NCBI GenBank assembly: GCA_003427395.1 | Contig: BFEA01000444.1 | Coordinates: 866,110-922,091 of the forward strand | DNA length: 55,982 nucleotides | Source: Chara braunii | Taxonomy: Eukaryota > Streptophyta > Charophyceae > Charales > Characeae | Direction: 5' to 3' | In this document: positions 47,817-55,982 of the stretch, one piece after another | Position numbering within the stretch: position 1 is the stretch's first letter | Layout of the letters: each line of letters begins with the position of its first letter | Translations under genes and position numbers: made by a program | The notes under the pieces: generated by a model | What the model was told of the DNA's origin: nothing | Databases searched by the model: none | The model's input: the letters and a program-made list of their open reading frames with translations, nothing else

Positions 47817-47990
47817 TCATATTTCACTTGAAGGGGAGTTAACCATAGAGTCATTAAAACATCTTTCGCTTAGAGATGAGTCTCAAAGGAATCATCAACC
47901 ACCTTCCACTTGAAAGGGAGTCAACCATAAAGCCACATAACCACCTCCCACTCAGAGAGGAGTCAACCATAAAAAACACTAATCACTGAG
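47817..47990. repeat. Small hairpin array
   Basis: Short arms CATCT/AGATG, CCTT/AAGG and CCTC/GAGG surround related loops of the form NCTTGA or GCTTAG, separated by AGTCAACCATAAAGCC-like linkers. This is a small version of the covarying hairpin arrays elsewhere. Confidence 0.5.
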
Positions 47991-50302
47991 AGACCAACTT
48001 ATTAGTTTTCATCATAACTCAAGAAAAATAAACGTCGGACATGGATAAACATGGAGTCTTACAAGACGCATAAACCCCTTGGGATTTTTACATTTTTTTA
48101 TCAATCAACTGTGGTTCCCCTCCTCATACTTAAGCTCTTAGTCCATCCATACGATAAACCGCTTAAGTATAGAGAAGAATAGGCAATTCATACATTTCTC
48201 ATTACAATCACGAGATGCACCATATGTACTTTTCATACAAAAATTGTCATCCATCATGATAAGTCAATACATGTGAGAGTGATTGTGATTGTCAGACCAA
48301 AAACATAGACCCAATTTTGAAATATACTCAAAGATAGAATATCCCAGCTCGAAATGAAACAAGATAATTACAATATCACGAGGTATCTTACTATTTGTCA
48401 CGACCTCAATAACTTTAACACAAAATAGTCTCAAGACTCTCAACTGAGGTACAACCGCACCCCTCATCTCAAAAGAAACAAAAAAAACATAAAAATATAT
48501 CTTAGTATCACACAAGTAAAACAAAATTATAAACGACTCGACAACCAGTTATCTAAAGTGACCTCACACAAAAACGTTGTGCTTATTACTTTCTCATATC
48601 ACAACCCATGTGGAAAGTCTTAAACTAACCTACGAGGTCATAATATCACTCTTTCCCTGTTCACCTTTGATACACAAATATACAAATACGGAAGCCCTCT
48701 AAGAGTTGAAGACGTATCCCCGATCTCACCTCTAGTGTCAGTTCTATATATACCTTTAGGAGTGGAGATGCTTTATAATCGAGCCAACAAAATGCGTAAA
48801 AAAAATGAAAGTCATTGCTCAACCTCTCAGGGACCACTCTTTGGCTTACTCAAATCATAAAGTTAATATCCACCAATCCAAATGTATCTTACATACACAA
48901 GTATATGTCAGGGAACGCCCGAATATCTCGGGGCGGTATAGCTAAAAGACATTGCAAGTTTCAAAATACAATCACCTTGCCCAAAATCTAAGGGCGATAT
49001 CTCCAAGAGAAATGTCAATATCTAAAAGAAAATAAGTACCACCACCAAAAATCAATCCCGTGTTTCTGACAGTGTCATGTCCCTAAACGTTATCACTCAA
49101 AGTACTCAAACCTATACTCTAAGCCACACTTATTGCATATTCACTCTCATGGTGATTCACACTCGTGCAAGCTTCTCACTCATACCATGGTGATGCCCCA
49201 ACCACTTTATCCCCTAGCCTGAGGTAGACAAAAAAATCTAAAAGGACATATACTCAGTCTAACTTGTAGTTTATCAGGATCCAACGCATGCACTAAAATG
49301 TATATTTTCGTCGATTTTTATAATATACAACAAGAAACCTACCTACTATCATGAAGTTGGGATCACACTAGCGGTCTGCCCGTAACGTCAACCAATTTGT
49401 TAGTGTTCGTACAATCTAAACTCACTAAAAATACACCCAAATAGCCTAAAAACACAACCTAAGGGATGAAACTTCCTAAACACAAGAATCAAGGTCAATG
49501 ACACCCGATTGCTAAATTTTAGGCTTTCGGCTATTCTTACATTAGCTCGAGGGCACAATGAACAATATGCGACTCGCTGAAGGATCAAGCCTCACTGCTT
49601 CTCCCTACGATTCTAACACTTGCTCCTTGCAGACCCTTGCCAATAAAGTGGACAACCTCACCATACAAGCTCCGGGATGACATATCCCTTCGCGTGCAGA
49701 TAAATTTACTTGACACAAAAATAGTTGGGGATTCATCATTTACCTCTCCGTAGCATGCAATAGTTGCTTCTCTCATAGGCCATGGTTTGACAAGGCTCAA
49801 ACACTTTTCTGCTGCTCAGCAGCAATGTAGTTATTTTATCACGATGGATTAGACGACAACACCCCACTATGGACGAGGAACTTAGTTTCTACGTGGGTCT
49901 CACTACTACTTATATGATAAATTATAACTTCCTCAAAGTCATCTTTTAGGGGAACGATAACTTAGGATTGCAACCCTCTTTAGGGTAGACTTTCACACAT
50001 TGATCACTCGATGGGAAAAAATATTTTCTCAAGGAGCCAGTTACTCCTTCACCCTTTAAAACTCGTATTGGATATGGATTTTGTGCAACATCTCTACCCT
50101 CTTTTGAAGAGCAATTCAGACGTATAAGCTCAAACAAAATAGTTACAAGTGGACAAATGAAATTAAGCAATTTATACAGATGGACCTAGAGCGACATTTT
50201 TCAGTAAATAACTTGGATGAATAATCCATATAAATAGTCATGAGTGAATAACGACAAAATAAAATAATATTAAGTACATAATCTTACATAAATAGTATTA
50301 AG

Positions 50303-50701
50303 CTAGGTTACCAATGGTCGGGAGACCGGGCGTCTCCCCCAGACGTCAAGTAATTGACTGTGTTGTGCATGCCCTAGAGACCCCCCAGAAAACATTTCAG
50401 ATTTTTCTGAGCATTTGACGATAGGGTCATATTTGGGGTTGGGAGGGGGGGGGGGTACGATGGATTTTGGTGGGGATAGGAGGGGTATAGGTGGGGATTA
50501 TAATCTTTGAAGATTTTTATTATTTATTCTACTGGCCTAAATGAACCAAAAATTTGGTGGCATACACCTAATCAGGTACTCCTATCGAGTTACTGTGAAT
50601 GACTTTGGCTTCAGTGTTGGTTTGGGTGCACTTGCGCCGTGTGTACGCTGCACTTCTGTGTGACTTTCACATTCTCGCAAGGTGAAAACCACATGATTTT
50701 A

Positions 50702-50732
<31 letters not shown>

Positions 50733-50840
50733 TTGCGCGCTAAGTCGAACATACCCTGTCCGTTCCGACGTCCGACCAGACGTCCGGTCGGACATCCCGG
50801 ACGGTTAGAGGAGTCTCGGTCGTCCGATCCAACAACCTAG
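50303..50840. mobile_element. MITE with GTATTAAG target duplication (538 bp)
   Basis: Ends are CTAGGTTACC and, reversed, CTAGGTTGTT. The perfect 8-bp duplication GTATTAAG lies at 50295-50302 and 50841-50848. Subterminal GTCGG/CCGAC and GACGTCCG motifs occur near the ends. The interior contains a G-run at 50445-50456 and a (TTTA)n tract at 50698-50727. It is non-coding and probably hAT-related by duplication length, distinct from the CAGGGTTGCC family. Confidence 0.75.
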
Positions 50841-50908
50841 GTATTAAGTATACTTAACTCAAAACGACTTGATGCAAATAGATGAATCTAGATAAATAAA
50901 CTCCTAGG

Positions 50909-51537
50909 CAGGGTTGCCGACGTTTGGGACGGGCCGAACGCCCGAGCGTTGGGAAACCCCTCTCGACACGTTCGGTCGTTCGGCCAAACGTGGACAAAAA
51001 AAATCAAAAAATCAAAAAATCTGAAAAAAATATATGTTATGCATAAGAATAAACTAAACAATATTTGCCTCAATGTTACATCCAAATTCTTTGCCAAATT
51101 TGAAATAAGAATCAACTACTAAAAATAAATAATAATGATAAAAATTAGGAAAAAACAAACGAGAATGAAATTATTGAGTGGGCGAGCACGTTTTTGATAC
51201 CGTTATATTTTGCGATTTTTTTTTATTTTTTTTCCTGACAAATGCCATGAAAATTTATATATCTGTAGCTTACATAATAAAAAATTTACAAATCAAATTT
51301 TAAAAAATAATATTTTTTTTCATGCCCCGAAATAAAGGAAAAACAAAATACCTTACATCACAAAGAACTCAAAAAAAAAATTCAGAAAAAATATAATAAT
51401 ATTTAGGTGCCAAAATATTTTTTTGCAGGGTCCGAACCCTTTCAGGTTCGGGCCCCGTACAGGGACCCGAACACCCGAACACCCGAACGTTCGGAGGTCA
51501 GCTTAGGGGCCTCCGTACGTTCGGCCTGGCAACCCTG
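50909..51537 (-). mobile_element. hAT-type MITE copy 2 (629 bp)
   Basis: Exact terminal inverted repeats CAGGGTTGCC, with an exact 8-bp duplication CTCCTAGG at 50901-50908 and 51538-51545. It matches copy 1 in inverse orientation with small indels. No transposase frame, so it must be mobilised in trans. Confidence 0.92.
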
Positions 51538-52836
51538 CTCCTAGGAATAATCTCAAAAAAATAAACCCAGGCGCTTCGCTCCAACCATATAGATTAAAGT
51601 GGATGATCTTAAACTGAAAGGGTTGAGTTTTTCACTGCTCAAGTCTCATCACTTAACCGATTGTAACTAAGAAGAGTCGGCTTCAGCCTCTCCGCTGTCA
51701 TGCTGACTGCACTTAAGATTATATATTTTTTTTACAAAGAAGGCATCATGCACATTTTTCACCTTCTATTCCTACTTGTGGCTTCTCCCACCAAGGTCCT
51801 AACACAGTGCTCACTGCATTTGTCTACCGCATTATACGCTTAACTTAAACACGTCAGCTACCTTGCGGCAGACCTTAACTCGCTGAATAATGTAATCAAC
51901 TAATTAAAATTCAGACTCAAGAATCCCAACCCATACTTGTAAAATTACGGACCCCCTTAGCTTATCCCTCCTTGAAGTCCTCACGACTTCCAACATAGCA
52001 ATTAGGCAGATGGTCTATGATTTGAACTTTTGACAAGGGATAGACTATGTCACTCATTTTCAGCCACATCCTAACGCATCCGTACCATGGAGGTGTTATG
52101 ACAACTTATATGGCTTATGTGACCATAATAGGTACTTATGGGCCGACTTCAACAATTAACATGCTTAGCAATGTTGATGCCGCCTCACCCAACCTTAGCC
52201 ATATCAAACATGCAAAACATTGCCCAAACACCTTAAATATCAAATTCAAAGAGGTGTTAACTACATCCACCATATAAGTATCAAGGCACGTAAGTGCATT
52301 ACTGAAACGTTTCTCTTCCTTGAACCATCCACACACTATCACAAAACGCGAACCTATATAATAAGGGTTCACCTATTTCTCAGAGACTTGACATACATAA
52401 AAAATCATCAATACTAAATGATTAGGTTTTAGCCTTTGATACATCTTATCTCGAACATTAGCGTAGTCTAATATTCTCATGACAACTTAGTTAGCTTAGT
52501 GGTCGTGTCAAGTACCAAAGATACCCGTCGGAGTATATGGTTGTGTCAAGTTTCAACGATATTAGGTATCCATAACATTGTCCAAAATACTCAATAGCAC
52601 CAGGATCCACAAATTTCTAATTGCAGTTACCAGCCACTATAAGTGTCAAGATACCCGCGCGATTTCATCACACACACCCATCTTCATTCTTACTTAATTC
52701 AATACAATCATCAATTCATCACTCTAGTTTTAACATATCAATCCGATTATACAATAAAAAATGTTGTTTTTCCTAGATCATGAGTCTGCCAATAACCTGG
52801 GTTCGTTCTCTAAGGACCCTGGTAGGCAGCCGATAT

Positions 52837-52854
52837 TCCTTGGCAACGGCGCCA
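52837..52854 (-). promoter_or_regulatory. tRNA-Asp primer-binding site of element Y
   Basis: The minus strand reads TGGCGCCGTTGCCAAGGA. Eighteen nucleotides complementary to the plant tRNA-Asp(GTC) 3' end would read TGGCGCCGTTGCCGGGGA, so 16 of 18 match, including the first 13. It is separated by two bases from the LTR end ...CTCAACA at 52857, exactly as expected for a 5' LTR and primer site. Confidence 0.8.
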
Positions 52855-52856
52855 CC

Positions 52857-55740
52857 TGTTGAGCGCATCGATCCCACAAGGGGACCCTCCCGGTCGTGTC
52901 ATCCAGGATTTTGCACGACTTTTATCGCAATGGAGCTTTCGTCGCAACGACCGAGTGCGCCAACCGCACCTCTCGCAAACCCCTACAACAAGATAGGGGC
53001 CGCGCGAGGCACAACTTTAGCTCTGCCGAAGGGGTTGTCAGCACCCTTGGACAGATGTATCCCCGTCGAGCTACGGAACCAGGTGCGAAAGTTGCTCGAG
53101 TGCAATCGCAGAGGTGACCCAACCGAGGTCATTTTTTGTACGTTGTAGCATAGGGGTTACGCACAGTCGAACACCTTAATCGGACCCGTACATGAATCGA
53201 TGCTCTGAAAGTTGATCTCCCAAGCGCGACTCTGCCCCGGTTGCCAGCCATTGGCTAGGACAGTCCATTTAACCACGTAGTACACTTCAAAAATATAAAA
53301 TCAAACTCTAAGCGTAAGACGCGCCTAGTCATTTTTCATATCTGACCCATAATCTTTTGACAACAGACAACGATGTGTGTCACGCACGAGCCTCCAAATA
53401 ATGTCGAAGCGTCGTAGGCCTTATCATATTGACTAACCACGCATGAATACGCAGACAGTAGCAAGAATGTCATACTATGTGCTACTTATGATCACGTGGT
53501 CCTCAATGATTTTGAGGATCACCTTCGACACTCAAGTGTCGGCTGACACACATCTTGAGAGGTTAATCTCTTCACGCTAGACAATTGCGTGTGCAATTGC
53601 GAGACCAACCCTGCACCCTGCGCGAGTGAGCGGTAGGCGGGCCTCGACCCTTTGCGGCGGCGGGATGCATCTGCCCCTGAAAGCAAAGCTTTATCTTTGG
53701 AAGCAAGGAAACAAATCAAAGGGTTTGACTTTGACAGCCGCCACAAATCTTCATCGTCCAACTAAAAAAATAAAGAGGAGCAAAGGTAAAAAAATATATA
53801 TATATATATCTCAATACGAATCTGCCCAATCTTTACGCGGGGTTAAAGTAGACCGCTCGGATACACAAAATATAATAACAACGGGGTTATATGACACGAG
53901 GCGATCACTCTCACAATCAAAGTGAGACTTACTTCAAAATATATGTATGATTGCATACAAAGTTGAATCCAGACTTCAACTTTCAAAACATACCGGCAAG
54001 CACACCAAAGATTCGACATTGACAGACCACATACTACATTGGATCAACTTCAACCACTCCCTGCACTGATAACCCTTGCCTTATTCATGCAAGCCCCAAC
54101 CTTTGTCCAACCTTCCAAAATAAAATACTCAGTCTTTTTTAACCATTTGGTAGGAGTTCGGGTAAGACCCCAAAGAAACAATTCAACCCAATGGGCTAAA
54201 GCCTTAGGTTGAGTTGTGAGAATGAGTTTGAAGTTGAATCGTAAATCGACCTGTTATCAAAAAATAATAAAAAACGATCCTCGTTGCATCGGGTTGAACT
54301 AGTAAAATTTTGAATCAAGGTCACCAAATAAGACCTGTAACACAATACATGACAAATCCAATTGCTAAACTTTAAGTGTACGGATAATAAGCCCCCATGC
54401 CACATCTTACTCAAATTATCCTAAGCCTACATCTAAATCTATCTCTCAATAGGTATAAGAAAGATAAGGAAAAGTTCGGCAGCGCCTTCAGGGTGGATCG
54501 CCAAAGTTTTCCTGATCAAAATATAATATAACTCCTTGAAATTAAGAAAAATTTAAACAACATTCCCTGTAGAGAAATTGCATTTTTAGAATTTATACTC
54601 AACTGAATATGAAATCTGCGAACAATTTTTAACTTTACATAGTCAAATTTTGTTTAACTCTCTGATTTAGTAAAACTTTAGGCAACATCTCATTTAGAGA
54701 AATAGTTTTCTCATATTTATACCAAGTCAGATATGAATTCAAAGACAAAACTTGAATTCTGCAGAGACACAATTTAACTAATCCTTTAGATTTGTAAAAC
54801 TTTCGGCAACATTTGCCTTAGAAATAGTGTCTTTCCAAAATTTGTACAAAGCTAAATACAATTTCTAAAAATAATACCGACTTCATAAAGTTAAATTTTG
54901 TCCGACTTTTCAATTTAGGAAAACTGTTGGCAGCACTACCCCTCTAAAAGTGAGCTTTCCATATTTTCACTAAGTCAGGTATGAAATTCAGATAACAATT
55001 GAGTTTGTAAAGTTAAAAATTTGACTAACTCCTTGAATTTGTAAAAATATAGGCAACACTTTCTTTTGTGAAAGTGTTTTTCCAAAACTTATACAAAATA
55101 CAATTTCTAAAAATAATACTGACTTCATAAAGTTAAATTTTGTCCGACTTTTCGATTTAGGAAAACTGTTGGCAGCACTTCCCCTCTAAAAGTGAGCTTT
55201 CCATATTTTCACTAAGTCTGGTATGAAATTCAGATAACAATTGAATTTGTAAAGTTAAAAATTTGACTAACTCCTTGAATTTGTAAAAATATAGGCAACA
55301 CTTGCTTTAGTGAAAGTGTTTTTCAAAAACTTATACAAAGCCAAATATGATAAATAAACCTAACTCTGAAAACGAAAAATTTAAACCAACTCTTATAACT
55401 CCAATACATGGCGAGCATCAAAAGCTACTATTTATTGAAAAATAACTCCAACAAGACTTAGACTAAATTCACAACCAAACAAGCACATGCAAAAAAAGTA
55501 ACTCTCTCACCAATATCCCAAATTATTTTCACAGACAAGCAGTTGATTGAACCATCGAATGCTTAACCCTTTATTCCATCTTATACAAGGTATTGATCTT
55601 AGAAACAATACTCAACCATTTGTCATAATTATAAAAGAACATGTTTCACAACTACTTATCTTTTCATTTGGCATGTAACTAAACCATTAATTTTATAAAG
55701 AATGACTACTCTGGGTCATTCATTGTAGAAACAATGTCTG
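52857..55740 (-). repeat. Element Y 5' LTR (continues past window)
   Basis: It follows the solo LTR 16128-18960 along its length by eye: LTR-end domain, a TGTCGGCTGACAC block (53536 versus 16861), a CCTGTTATCA block (54251 versus 17630), GGCAGC sub-repeats, and the GGCGAGC block (55409 versus 18567). Two short hairpins (GTATTG/CAATAC near 55592-55615) fall where the solo LTR has its first hairpin units. Confidence 0.7.
54470..55390. repeat. GGCAGC sub-repeats with a 242-bp duplication
   Basis: Same degenerate units as 17900-18480. Units starting at 54854 and 55096 are near-identical over about 242 bp, showing a later block duplication. Confidence 0.8.
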
Positions 55741-55982
55741 ACTCTAAAAAATGAAGCAATCAAAACAAAAAAGAAACAACAACCATGTCATTCATCTTAC
55801 AAAAAATACCTACGTTGCCACTTGTACGCACCCTCCTACGAGTACGGATTCGTACTGTTGTACTCGTACGCTAGGGGCCCCGTATGAGGTTTTTTTTTTT
55901 TTTTTTTTTAAATCCGGTATTGTTTTTATTTTGTTTCTCAAATTCTATCAAAAATATGAAGATGATACTCATCCAAATGTTG
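55741..55982. other. Terminal stretch with inverted repeat and poly-T
   Basis: TACGAGTAC (55837-55845) pairs with GTACTCGTA (55860-55868), followed by a 20-T run at 55890-55909. It may be the edge of another insertion. No gene was seen. Confidence 0.4.

Larger units (their letters stand above)
45922..52836 (-). mobile_element. Element Y internal region, no coding capacity seen
   Basis: The start matches 2145-2200. The stretch 49855-50140 matches 4630-4900, including the CACTATGGAC and GTCTCACTAC blocks. The rest is AT-rich with scattered short hairpins (for example CGCCC/GGGCG at 48916-48936). No conserved protein motif was seen. The interval 51546-52780 is AT-rich with nothing recognised. 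Confidence 0.5.
42094..55982 (-). mobile_element. Element Y: second long-LTR, non-coding retroelement
   Basis: Minus-strand element with a 3' LTR portion (about 42094-45921), an internal region (45922-52836), a primer site (52837-52854) and a 5' LTR running from 52857 out of the window. Its internal region shares sequence with that of element X but carries three MITEs. No retroelement protein frame was found. The left limit is uncertain because the LTR is broken near 42093. Confidence 0.55.

Overview
This looks like nuclear DNA from a large, repeat-rich eukaryotic genome. No intact protein-coding gene is visible. The signs are dense microsatellites, an unresolved run of N, long LTR-type repeats, a primer-binding site that matches the 3' end of plant-type tRNA-Asp, MITEs with 8-bp target duplications, and a decayed tyrosine-recombinase retrotransposon. 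My low-confidence guess is a green-lineage organism, most likely a streptophyte or other green alga. Nothing here identifies the species.

Layout. (1) 1-25664 holds element X, an LTR-type retroelement on the minus strand. Its clipped 3' LTR is 1-2144, its non-coding internal region about 2145-8983, a tRNA-Asp-like primer-binding site lies at 8965-8981, and its 5' LTR runs from about 8984 to 25664. The 5' LTR is split by a nested 7.86 kb solo LTR of the same superfamily (16128-23986), flanked by TCGT; the 3' LTR preserves the empty site. (2) 25665-28330 is repeat-derived spacer. (3) 28335-32740 is the only region with real coding relics. A broken DIRS-type retrotransposon has gag-like and RT/RNase H remnants on the minus strand and a tyrosine recombinase on the plus strand, converging tail to tail, as in the Kangaroo group. 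(4) 32741-34319 is poly-T-rich spacer. (5) 34320 to about 41157 is a plus-strand copy of the long LTR (Z), with a 407-N gap. (6) 41158-42093 is a segment bounded by inverted repeats. (7) About 42094-55982 is a second minus-strand element (Y) with part of its 3' LTR, a non-coding internal region carrying three MITE insertions, a tRNA-Asp primer-binding site at 52837-52854, and a 5' LTR that leaves the window.

The long LTRs share a start (TGTCGG followed by a palindrome), a tRNA-like module in the LTR sense strand, a pyrimidine/purine-biased stretch, and arrays of short hairpins. In those arrays the loop is conserved while the two arms differ from unit to unit and stay complementary. One compensatory pair differs between the two LTRs of element X itself. 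The hairpin arrays and the inverted-recombinase DIRS element are the most interesting contents. All boundaries and homologies were found by eye, without alignment software or database searches.
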